From: Syntrophomonadaceae bacterium
GTDB taxonomy: Bacteria; Bacillota; Dethiobacteria; DTU022
Length of the DNA: 29,252 nucleotides
Reading direction: 5' to 3'
Assembly: GCA_003553895.1 (NCBI GenBank)
Contig: PWFM01000061.1
Location: 1 to 29,252, forward strand
The notes beneath the pieces were generated by a model that was given only the letters and a program-made list of their open reading frames with translations, did not search any database and was not told the DNA's origin. Shown here one piece after another: positions 14,991 through 22,352 of the stretch; within the stretch, counting starts at the first letter, position 1; each line of letters starts with the position of its first letter. Both the position numbers and the translations under genes were made by a program.

Positions 14991-15497
14991 CTATTCTTCC
15001 CGCAGAAACTCGACCAAAAATTCCCTCCTCTTAGAGCGGGCTGCTTCCTCTACTGTGGCCAACTCCAGCGCCCCGGTGGGGCACCCTTCCACGCAGGCCG
15101 GTTCCTCGTTTCGGCCCGCCCTTTCCAGGCACAGGTCGCATTTAATCACGGCCTTATCATCGAACCCAAGGGTTATTACACCAAAGGGGCAGGCAAGGAC
15201 ACACCACTTACAGCCTATACATTTGGGTTGATCAACCAGGACAACTTCTCCCTGGTCCTGCTTATACAGGGCGCTGGTGGGGCACACGCGGACGCAGGGC
15301 GCATCCTCACAGTGACGGCACTGCAGGGGCAGGTTGGTCCGCCCGTAACATTCAACTTCAACCCTTTTCTGGGGCCGCGGTGATTCAGATACAGCCTGGT
15401 AGAGGTTCTTACTGAGGGAATGTTCTACAGCGCAGGCCAGTTCACAGCTGTGACAACCCACGCACCTGGGGATATTAACAACTATAGTCCCTTTCAC
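14991..15497 (-). CDS. cooF: CooF-like ferredoxin with four [4Fe-4S] clusters
   Basis: 168 residues with sixteen cysteines in four motifs: CVGCHSCELAC (12-22), CRHCEDAPCVRVC (60-72), CIGCKWCVLAC (93-103) and CDLC ... C-x3-C (120-139). This is the HycB/CooF/DmsB type, and CooF is the known electron acceptor of CooS. The start is GTG at 15497 with GAGGAG 8 bases upstream. It is the first gene of the CODH operon and probably wires the CODH B/D clusters to the NuoEF-like module. The gene order differs from Rhodospirillum, where cooF directly precedes cooS; here three diaphorase genes lie between them. A purely family-based alternative is a ferredoxin subunit of a molybdoenzyme, but none is present. 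Confidence 0.88.
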   Translation of the reverse strand: MKGTIVVNIPRCVGCHSCELACAVEHSLSKNLYQAVSESPRPQKRVEVECYGRTNLPLQCRHCEDAPCVRVCPTSALYKQDQGEVVLVDQPKCIGCKWCVLACPFGVITLGFDDKAVIKCDLCLERAGRNEEPACVEGCPTGALELATVEEAARSKRREFLVEFLREE

Positions 15498-15862
15498 GAT
15501 TCACACTCCTCTGATCCTGTAATCTGCCAAACCAGTAAATACAGTTCCCTGCTACTATCAATACCGGTAAATATGCCAAAAACACCCCCTACCCTTCTAA
15601 ATCCGGTACAGCGAGGCAAGAACCTTCCCGGCAGCTGAGTGTGCTGCAGGTATCCAGGTAATGAGATCAAGCTAAGGAATCGTGTTATATCAGGCACTCC
15701 GAGTCATACTGTTGAAAACAGATTATCTATCAAAATCATTCATATAGCCGGTAGATATTCATAAAAAAGAAGCCTGGCAGCACGGTGATCGTGAAGGAAA
15801 CAATCTGGTTGTGAACTCTGACGATAAAATCTAAACATTTGAGCTTATTTGAACTTAGTATA

Positions 15863-15892
15863 AGTATAGCAATATTCCGCTATCAGTGTCAA
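15863..15892 (-). promoter_or_regulatory. Strong sigma-A promoter of the CODH operon
   Basis: On the minus strand TTGACA (15892-15887) and TATACT (15868-15863) are separated by 18 bases. A second TATACT follows directly (15862-15857). Transcription would begin near 15855, giving a leader of about 360 bases before the GTG of the cooF-like gene. Two TCAAAT direct repeats about ten bases apart near 15841-15855 overlap the start region and could bind a regulator. No CooA-like regulator is encoded in the window. Confidence 0.65.
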
Positions 15893-15913
15893 CGAAGCGC
15901 GACCAATCATTTA

Positions 15914-16026
15914 AAATCTTACTCAAGGGGATTCGGCTATATCACGACGAAATCTTACCAAGGGGATGTGAAATGACTATGTCAGTAAAAAGTCGTTATG
16001 AGTACTTAAATACCATGCGACAGCGC
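15914..16026 (+). pseudogene. Remnant of an insertion-sequence transposase start
   Basis: ATG at 15973 is preceded by AAGGGGATG and opens a frame reading MTMSVKSRYEYLNTMRQR before a stop. This resembles the conserved N-terminus of integrase-core transposases common in Clostridia (a 'KxRxEYLxxxRxRYxKA' pattern), with the next codons (TAA, AAA, AGC) looking like a mutated Y-K-A. Upstream, AAATCTTAC-CAAGGGGAT occurs twice (15914-15932 and 15950-15967), about 36 bases apart. Nothing of the rest of the transposase remains. The assignment rests on a short N-terminal resemblance, so it is tentative. Confidence 0.4.
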
Positions 16027-16144
16027 TAAAAAAGCTGAACCGCTGCCATTACCATAGCTGAACCGCCACCATACCAAAATACAGGACGGCGGAACAGGTA
16101 AAAAAGATTGGCGGTGCTGAAAACTGAGATCTGAGCAGGCATCT

Positions 16145-16534
16145 TTACCGCCACCAAACCTGGTAGGTTCCGTTTTCCATACGGCGGGTAAAGTACTTCT
16201 GGGCTGCCGCCTTGTAGAAGATCCTGGTAAAAGGCAGCAGCAGGGAAAAGCCAACCAGATCTGTTATTAAACCAGGAGTCAAGAGCAGGGCGCCGCCAAC
16301 CAGGATGCAGGCTCCATCAAAAATGGGCTCTCCGGGCATAATGCCTGCTTCCATGTCCATCTGCATTTTCTTTAATACGGCCAGGCCCTGGTACCTGGCT
16401 AAAAAGACACCCACAAACCCGGTTGAAGCGATCAGCAGGATAGTGGGCAAAGAACCGATGATACCGCCAACCTCAATCAAGACCCATATTTCCACCAGAG
16501 GAACTAAAGTAAACAATAACAGTAATTTAACCAT
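16145..16534 (-). CDS. fxsA: FxsA family cytoplasmic membrane protein
   Basis: 129 residues. The pattern LFTLVPLVEIWVLIEVG at the start, followed by a second helix with TGFVGVFLARYQGL and the C-terminal GGALLLTPGLITDLVGF helix, is the FxsA signature. Three membrane helices are predicted. In E. coli FxsA overproduction relieves phage T7 exclusion by the F plasmid, but its cellular function is unsettled. AGGGTGA precedes the ATG. It is on the same strand as the CODH operon but separated by 650 bases and a promoter, so it is not part of it. The C-terminal tail is short and ends in YQVWWR beside degenerate repeats. Confidence 0.9.
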   Translation of the reverse strand: MVKLLLLFTLVPLVEIWVLIEVGGIIGSLPTILLIASTGFVGVFLARYQGLAVLKKMQMDMEAGIMPGEPIFDGACILVGGALLLTPGLITDLVGFSLLLPFTRIFYKAAAQKYFTRRMENGTYQVWWR

Positions 16535-16626
16535 GCTTCACCCTATGCTTAAAAAGTATTTCAACTCTATTTTAACATTAGTTGAGTTTGTTTTTTATCT
16601 TTAACGGCCCGGATTGTGCCCCGGCC

Positions 16627-17601
16627 CTATTCTGATTTCCTTTCCACGTAATGGATGCATTCGTCCTGGTGGTTCATATGGCGGTAAAACTCCTGGAAAT
16701 CAATCCGGTAATTAAAATCATCCTGTTCCTTGTCCCTCTGCTCCTTGATATCTACATTCCTTACTATAAGCAGCTCTTCATTGATATTGGAGGCCTGCAG
16801 GAGCGTCATCCCTGAGGGAGCCCAGATGCCGCTTCCGCCCCAATAATACTCGCCGCTCTTCTGGTGCAACCCTACCCAGTTGCTTCCCAGGCTCCAGACC
16901 TGGTTATAGGCTGCCTTAGAACCGTTCATCAGGTTCCACAAAAAGCCTTAATAGTGGTCGGTCCGGGTATTCATCTTGGAATATTCCCTGACCGCCTCAG
17001 AGTGCCAGGCGGCCATGGTAATAATGGCGTCCACACAGTCGACAAACGCATACTGCCGGGCCAGCTCTACAAAACAAAGGTCGTAACAGATCATAAAACC
17101 GAAGCGCCCCCACTTGGTGTCTATGCTCAACCTTTTGTCGGTGCCCTGCCGGAAATAATCTCTTTCTACGGGAGTCAAAAAGACCTTGGCATATATATAT
17201 TCTTCCTCAGCGTAATCGATTTCCGGGTTGAGGATAAATGTAGAATTATACAGGTTGCCGTCTCTTAAGCGGGCATTGCCATAACAGATATATTCCAGAC
17301 TGTCCTTGCCGTCAGTAAGACTGTCCCTGACATTTTTCAACCATGGCTTGATGTGGCTGTTTTCACCTTCCATCAGCAAATTCCTGACTTCAGCCTTGTC
17401 GTCGTTGCTCCATACGAAACCTGTAACTGAGAGTTCCGGGAAGATAAGGATATTAACTTTACGCTCATGGGCCAGATTGATTATCTGCTCCATTTTGTCC
17501 AGATTTTGCTTAACATCCGGGGCACCGTAAATATTAGCCACCATTATTGTAGGCATGGCTTCATCCTCTGAAAAATGCCTCTCAACAATCCTGAATTCCA
17601 T
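16627..17601 (-). pseudogene. Nitrilase-superfamily amidohydrolase interrupted by an in-frame TAA
   Basis: Read as one frame this encodes about 323 residues, but a TAA at 16950-16948 cuts it after residue 217. The first part has the nitrilase-family catalytic triad: Glu56 (FPELSVTGF), Lys139 (YAKVFLTPVERDYF) and Cys172 (FMICYDLCFVE). The second part, beginning GFLWNLMNGSKAAYN, continues in exactly the same frame without any indel and supplies the C-terminal sandwich half (LGSNWVG, YYWGGSGIWAPSG). A single nonsense substitution is the simplest reading. TAA is not used for selenocysteine or pyrrolysine. Family members hydrolyse C-N bonds of nitriles, amides or carbamoyl compounds; the substrate here is unknown. 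AAGGGGGAG lies 9 bases before the ATG. A sequencing error or a functional two-piece protein are alternatives. Confidence 0.82.
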
Positions 17602-17821
17602 CTGTTATTCTCCCCCTTGTTAAGGCAAGTTATATGATTGCAAAACACTCAGCTTTTCATTTCTATTATATGCTAATTCCAACTACAAATTAAGAAGCTA
17701 TTTGCAAGTCAAAGCCGGTTGGAGCCGGGTTTTAGTAATTCATTGCCGCTTATGAAGGCAGATTAAGGTAGTAAGTCGCTTATTAGAACATGGCTCTCTA
17801 AGCCTTGATCATAAATAATTC

Positions 17822-18994
17822 CTAGAGCAGGCCGAAATATTTTAAAGCCAGCCTGACATGCATTTCAGCGCCGGTTAAAAGAACGTCTTCATCAATATTA
17901 AAACAGGGATGGTGGTGCGAGTAATCAGTTTTCTTGTCTTTGCTGCCTGCTCCAAGAAAGTAGAAAACAGAGGGCACAAGGTTTGAAAACTCTGAAAAAT
18001 CTTCGCCACCCATAGTTCGGAACCCGGCTGTAACGGTATGCTTATTCTCCGGGAACGACAGGGCTGCTTCACGGGCTAAGGCGGCCATTTCCTGATCATT
18101 GGACACCATTTCGTTGCCCACCTTGAATTTAAGCTCGCAGTCAGCCCGGTGTGCGCTGCATACTTCCGCAATCACCCGGGAAAAGCTATCCCTTATGCTC
18201 GAACCAGCGGTGGAAAGAAATCTGATTGAACCCTGCATTTCGGCTTTTTCAGGAACAATGGTAGTATTAAAACCAGCTTTGAAACCGGTAAAAACTATGG
18301 AGAGAGGCTGAAGGGGTTCAAACTCCCGGGTTTGCATGGCTTGAACAGCCTGGATAACCGCCGATCCAGTCATGATAGGATCAATTGCTTTATTGATTTG
18401 CCCGGCATGCCCGCCGAGGCCTTTTATGGTTAGATAAAAATAGTGACTTGCCGCCATTACCGGGCCTGCGCAAATATCGACAGTTCCGCTCTCAAGCCCG
18501 GACCATAAGTGCAGGCCGGCTGCCGCATCCACAGCTGGGTTTTCCATAACCCCTTCTTCCACCAGCAGGTAGGCTCCGGCATCTTCTTCGTTGGGTTGGA
18601 AAACAAATTTGATATTTCCTTTTAGTTTGTCCCGGTAGCCTGAAAGAATTTTAGCGGCCACCAGAAGCATAGCGGTGTGGCCATCGTGGCCACAGGCATG
18701 CATGATACCCTCGTGCCTTGATTTATAGGAAAACTCGTTTTCCTCCTGGATTGGCAGAGCATCCATGTCGGCTCTGAGCAGCAGGTTTTTCCCGTCCTGC
18801 CCACCCCGGAGCAGTCCTATCACCCCTGTTTTCGCCATTTTAGATACTTCCAGCCCGCATTCTTTCAGGTAAGAAGCCACTATACCCGAAGTTCGGTGTT
18901 CTTCGAAACCCAGTTCCGGGTACATGTGGAAATCTCTTCGCAGCTCGATTAATTCTTTCTGCAAACCAGTCAATTGTTCACTGATACTCACCAT
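17822..18994 (-). CDS. M20-family N-acyl-amino-acid amidohydrolase
   Basis: 390 residues, the standard length of M20D peptidases (aminoacylase, hippurate hydrolase, IAA-amino-acid hydrolase). Metal and catalytic motifs are intact: RADMDALP (74-81), HACGHDGHTAM with Cys101 and His103, QPNEED with the Glu pair near 136-137, GLHLW (His162), GGHAGQ of the dimerisation domain, and the C-terminal MGGEDFSEF and HHHPCFNID. It would release free amino acids from N-acyl conjugates in the cytosol. It lies near the broken nitrilase and the double aldolase but is separated by more than 200 bases on both sides, so an operon is not evident. The ATG is preceded by AGGGGCGG. Confidence 0.93.
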   Translation of the reverse strand: MVSISEQLTGLQKELIELRRDFHMYPELGFEEHRTSGIVASYLKECGLEVSKMAKTGVIGLLRGGQDGKNLLLRADMDALPIQEENEFSYKSRHEGIMHACGHDGHTAMLLVAAKILSGYRDKLKGNIKFVFQPNEEDAGAYLLVEEGVMENPAVDAAAGLHLWSGLESGTVDICAGPVMAASHYFYLTIKGLGGHAGQINKAIDPIMTGSAVIQAVQAMQTREFEPLQPLSIVFTGFKAGFNTTIVPEKAEMQGSIRFLSTAGSSIRDSFSRVIAEVCSAHRADCELKFKVGNEMVSNDQEMAALAREAALSFPENKHTVTAGFRTMGGEDFSEFSNLVPSVFYFLGAGSKDKKTDYSHHHPCFNIDEDVLLTGAEMHVRLALKYFGLL

Positions 18995-19217
18995 ATCAAC
19001 CGCCCCTGCCAGTGTTTTTTTAACCCTAAATAACCGGAAATCTTATGATCCAGGGATAATTCTTATAGCGTTTTCAAAAATAATACCTGAACACACTTAA
19101 GCGTAAAAGTAAAACCGTTCTGTTTTGCATCATAAGCCACCTTTTTGGCGAAGCCTGAAATCTTTTTTAAAAAGCTGCAGGATTATTATAATAATAAGCA
19201 TGGCAATGAGTCGACCC

Positions 19218-19247
19218 TAAAAAAACCCGGCTTAAAAAACACCGGTG
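19218..19247 (-). terminator. Possible terminator after the aldolase-like gene
   Basis: On the minus strand, ten or so bases after the stop codon at 19257, a short CCGG/CCGG stem with an 11-base loop is followed by seven consecutive T residues. The stem is weak. Confidence 0.35.
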
Positions 19248-19256
19248 ACGTAATTG

Positions 19257-20591
19257 TTAAGTGTCTTTACGAGAATAGTGATTTAAATAATTCCTGCGCA
19301 TAAAAGCACACTCTTCAGGGTCAATCGGTTTTACCCTCCCCAGCAAGGAGGCAGTGATAAACGCTTTGCAATTTTTATCGAAAATGAGCGCAGCAGCTTC
19401 GGCATCGCTTTTCCGCGGCCCGCAGCAAAGGGCGCCGCTGTCACTTAGCAGGACAGCGTTGCTATCGCTGAGCCGATCAACTACCTCTGCGGCCAGGTCA
19501 TTGATATCTAATCTTTCGGGCATTGCGGGCGCTTTGGTCCCGATAATCTGAGCAAAATCATCCAGTAAAGGGAACAGATCCCCGCCCGTCCTGGAAACAG
19601 CAAGGATATCTGGTGTAACGGCATGGATAATAGCCCCGACTGCTTTATAGGTCCTGTAGATAGAGCGATGAACCTGCACGGCATCCCGGCAGGACCGGGG
19701 AACACCATCGCTTGAGGCTTCACCGGAAGTTGAGGAGGTAAAGCTATTCCCCTCCAGGTCGGCCGCTAATATTTTATCGTTATTTTTCGGGAAAGGATCT
19801 CCGGGCTTTCCCCCGGGATAAAAGATGATCTCTTCTCCTTGCCGGACGCTGTTAAAAAAAATATATTTGGGAGAAATCCGGCCCTTGTTGTCAACTGTCA
19901 CCGGTTCTTTGAAGTCCACCCTGCCGGGACGGTGCTCCCGGGCAAAGTATTCCCTGATCTGATCACAGTCGGCTTTCATAACCCTTTTCGCATCCCTTCC
20001 CCTGTGCTGCTTTAGATATTCTACCCTTATGTATTCAAGACAAGCTTTCTCAAGGCTCAAGGCAATACTGAAAGCTTCTTGGCTGTCAACTCCCAGGCAG
20101 AGCGCGCCATGTGCAGAAATTAGAAAGGCTTTCCCCTGGGATCTCTGCAGCGCCAGGGCCACATTTTCCCGCAGCTCTTTAGTTCCGGGCAAAGCATAAG
20201 CCACGGAACAAACTTTATCACCAACAAAACTCGCCGCCGCTGGGCCAACTGCACTCAGATCTATATCATCCCGCAGAGCGCTTACCGCTGAAGCGCAGGG
20301 CTGATGGGTGTGAATGACAAAATTGACATCAGGCCTTTGCCGGTATACCTCTGCATGGACACCCACTTCTGAAGAAGGTTCAACATTACCCTGATAACTG
20401 CAGTCTTTCAGGTTGACTATGACTATTTCAGCCGGCGTAAGGGAACGGTATGATTTGCCACTGGGCGTAATTAGAAAGCAGTCTGAACCGATCCGGCAGC
20501 TGACATTACCCCAAGTTCGGGCAATCAAACCCTTTTCTACAAGCTGTACTCCCACTTCTATAACAGCATCTCTGGCTTTCTCGATATCCAT
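19257..20591 (-). CDS. Tandem class II aldolase/adducin-domain protein
   Basis: 444 residues from ATG at 20591; AAGGGG lies 11 bases upstream, whereas an in-frame TTG at 20615 has no ribosome binding site. The N-terminal half is a complete class II aldolase domain: GNVSCR, TPSGK, the SSE motif (acid near residue 75), zinc ligands in HTHQP (94/96) and SAHGAL (161). Such enzymes cleave or epimerise phosphorylated sugars such as L-fuculose 1-phosphate. The C-terminal half (about 230-444) resembles a second copy. It keeps SSDG and VHRSIYR but has HAVT in place of HTH, and SDSGAL in place of AHGAL, so it cannot bind zinc in the same way. The actual substrate is unknown. Confidence 0.8.
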   Translation of the reverse strand: MDIEKARDAVIEVGVQLVEKGLIARTWGNVSCRIGSDCFLITPSGKSYRSLTPAEIVIVNLKDCSYQGNVEPSSEVGVHAEVYRQRPDVNFVIHTHQPCASAVSALRDDIDLSAVGPAAASFVGDKVCSVAYALPGTKELRENVALALQRSQGKAFLISAHGALCLGVDSQEAFSIALSLEKACLEYIRVEYLKQHRGRDAKRVMKADCDQIREYFAREHRPGRVDFKEPVTVDNKGRISPKYIFFNSVRQGEEIIFYPGGKPGDPFPKNNDKILAADLEGNSFTSSTSGEASSDGVPRSCRDAVQVHRSIYRTYKAVGAIIHAVTPDILAVSRTGGDLFPLLDDFAQIIGTKAPAMPERLDINDLAAEVVDRLSDSNAVLLSDSGALCCGPRKSDAEAAALIFDKNCKAFITASLLGRVKPIDPEECAFMRRNYLNHYSRKDT

Positions 20592-20684
20592 TTGCAGCAG
20601 ATCCCCTTTTTTCAACTTGTGAATGCTGCCTGCAAAACATTGATCTTACCCTGCAGTCTTTTTAATTATCAACTAAGCCCGATA

Positions 20685-21287
20685 TTATTCGATCACTTCA
20701 GCCTCCAGGGTTAACACGTTTGAAATACGGGCTTCTTCGGGCTCTCCTTCTTCAAACTGGTATCCAAAAATAGCAAACTCGAATTGGCCAGTCCCGGCCG
20801 GAGTGATCCTGAACCAGATCAAACGGGTCATGTCCTCATCAAAATCAGCTCCTTCCGGAGGGCCAAAGTCAACATTAAGGTAATCATTGTCTTTCTCGAT
20901 AATAGCCTTGACCCTTTCTTCGGGGACATCTTCAATCGGGAACCACAACTCCTGTCTGGGATCAAGCCATTCCAGATCCAGGTAATCAGGGATACCGCTG
21001 CCCTGGTAACGAACTGCTGCCAGTTCACGGCCGGATGTAGCGCTTATAGGCAGAATATAACTTTCACCGACCTTCCAGGTTACCTGCAGGGTATCTTTAT
21101 CGGGCTGTTCTAATTCCAATCCCTGGGGCTCCCTTTGCAAATTTTCAAAGGCGGTTACTTCTTCAGGAATGCCCCAGGTCATAGTGACCGGCTTTTCTAC
21201 CACCTCTTCAGGCTGACAGCCTGAAGCTGCAAAGCTGAACGGTATGACCAGGAGTAAAATCGTAATTATGCAAACGCTCTTAAACAC
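20685..21287 (-). CDS. Predicted lipoprotein of unknown function
   Basis: 200 residues starting with GTG at 21287, 8 bases after AGGAGG. The N-terminus is a lipoprotein signal peptide: a short basic start, the hydrophobic stretch CIITILLLVIPFSF and the lipobox AASGC, with Cys24 as the predicted lipidated residue. The mature part is acidic and beta-rich. A repeated style of 'EGADFDEDMTRLIWFRITPAGTG' suggests an extracytoplasmic beta-sandwich. I do not recognise a family. It lies just downstream of lgt on the same strand, the gene whose product would attach the lipid. The intergenic gap of 136 bases leaves co-transcription open. Confidence 0.8.
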   Translation of the reverse strand: MFKSVCIITILLLVIPFSFAASGCQPEEVVEKPVTMTWGIPEEVTAFENLQREPQGLELEQPDKDTLQVTWKVGESYILPISATSGRELAAVRYQGSGIPDYLDLEWLDPRQELWFPIEDVPEERVKAIIEKDNDYLNVDFGPPEGADFDEDMTRLIWFRITPAGTGQFEFAIFGYQFEEGEPEEARISNVLTLEAEVIE

Positions 21288-21423
21288 TACTATCTCCTCC
21301 TAACCTGAACGAGCCAGTTTCATAAAAGTTGGTTTTCAAAATGAGTCCTATTAAACCCACCCTACATCGGCGTTTCCGGGATCGCTTCAAAATGTCTTGC
21401 CAAATTAATGCAGGATTTCAGCA

Positions 21424-22200
21424 TTAAGGGCTTAACTGATGATGCCATTTAATCAATACTAATACTCCGCCAACGACCATGACCAGAGAAACCATCTGGG
21501 CCAGGGTCAGGTAAAAAGCATATACTTCACTTACCCGGAAAAATTCCACCACAAAACGGTACCCTCCGATGAGGATTAAAAACCAGGCCAGGGTTGAACC
21601 GCCTTGATTGCCGGCCGCAAAATTTCTCCTGCTGATCCTGAGCAAAATAGCGGCCGCAATCATGATCATCAGGAATGAATAAAGCTGGGTGGGGTGGCGG
21701 GGAGCTGTATCAATGGCCTGGTAAACCAGGCCCCACGGCGCTTCTGTAACCTGTCCGTAGCAGCAACCGTTAAAAAAACAGCCCAGGCGTCCGATACCAT
21801 AACCGACGGTAATAAAAGGCATGAAAAGATCCATCATCTTTCCGAGGGGCATGGCCCGAAACCGGGCATGCATAATCGCAGCGGGAATGCCCAGGATCAG
21901 AGCTCCGTGAAAAGCAAAACCGCCCCGCCAGAGTTCCAGGATCCTTCCCAGATCTTGGCTGTAGAGTTCCCAGTTAACAAACACAAAGGCCAGGCGGGCC
22001 CCGACGATGGTACAGATAATTGCCATCAAGAGAGCCTCACCGCTGTATTTAGCAATTGCCGGAGGCAGTTTTCCTTGGGCCTTAAGCCGGGGGCTTTCAT
22101 AAAACCGGGCTAAAACTACGGCTGTAATGATCGCTGCAATAACAAAAACCAGGTAGGTCCGGAATGTAAAACCTCCCAGTGTAAACAAAACGGGCATCAT
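21424..22200 (-). CDS. lgt: Prolipoprotein diacylglyceryl transferase
   Basis: 258-residue, seven-helix membrane enzyme that transfers diacylglycerol from phosphatidylglycerol to the lipobox cysteine of prolipoproteins. Diagnostic segments are GGFAFHGALI (93-102), the Lgt signature region GRLGCFFNGCCYG (137-149) and HPTQLY (169-174), plus the C-terminal GGYRFVVEFFR. The signature reads CFFNGCCYG instead of the E. coli-type NFINGE, a cysteine-rich variant found in a subset of Lgt homologues. It retains the key Arg and Asn but lacks Glu. Two adjacent ATG codons make the exact start ambiguous by one residue; GAGGAG is 12 bases upstream. The next gene downstream encodes a lipoprotein. Confidence 0.93.
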   Translation of the reverse strand: MMPVLFTLGGFTFRTYLVFVIAAIITAVVLARFYESPRLKAQGKLPPAIAKYSGEALLMAIICTIVGARLAFVFVNWELYSQDLGRILELWRGGFAFHGALILGIPAAIMHARFRAMPLGKMMDLFMPFITVGYGIGRLGCFFNGCCYGQVTEAPWGLVYQAIDTAPRHPTQLYSFLMIMIAAAILLRISRRNFAAGNQGGSTLAWFLILIGGYRFVVEFFRVSEVYAFYLTLAQMVSLVMVVGGVLVLIKWHHQLSP

Positions 22201-22270
22201 ATTTAAAACCGCTCCTCAGATAACCGGGATTAGATATAGACCTTTTCCTTTATTGTAACAGATCATTTAA

Positions 22271-22303
22271 AACAGCTGGTAAGCAGGGCTGCTGCCAGCA
22301 GTT
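22271..22303 (-). terminator. Probable terminator of thiD
   Basis: On the minus strand AACTGCTGG (22303-22295) pairs with CCAGCTGTT (22279-22271) with one mismatch. An inner GCAG/CTGC pairing lies in the loop, and TTTAAAT follows. It is about 50 bases after the thiD stop. Confidence 0.45.
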
Positions 22304-22352
22304 AAGGCTTTTATGCAAAAAGGTTCTCCGGCTATCTGAAGAAAGGAAATTT

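Larger units (their letters stand above)
15498..16144. other. Upstream region of the CODH operon with transposase debris
   Basis: This 650-base stretch has no intact gene. It contains the probable CODH operon promoter (15863-15892, minus strand) and a leader of about 360 bases. To the right lie direct repeats and the decayed start of a transposase (15914-16030), then short repeated segments (AGCTGAACCGC at 16033 and 16056) up to the end of fxsA. A 67-codon GTG frame at 15494-15697 on the minus strand has no convincing ribosome binding site, and I do not call it. Confidence 0.6.

Noticed and set aside
15494..15697. 67-codon GTG-start frame upstream of the cooF-like gene, minus strand
   Set aside because: No usable Shine-Dalgarno, no recognisable domain, and it overlaps the cooF-like start; more likely part of the leader.
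15887..15900. CooA/CRP-like operator at the CODH promoter
   Set aside because: TGTCA occurs only once as the -35 box and no correctly spaced inverted half-site was found.
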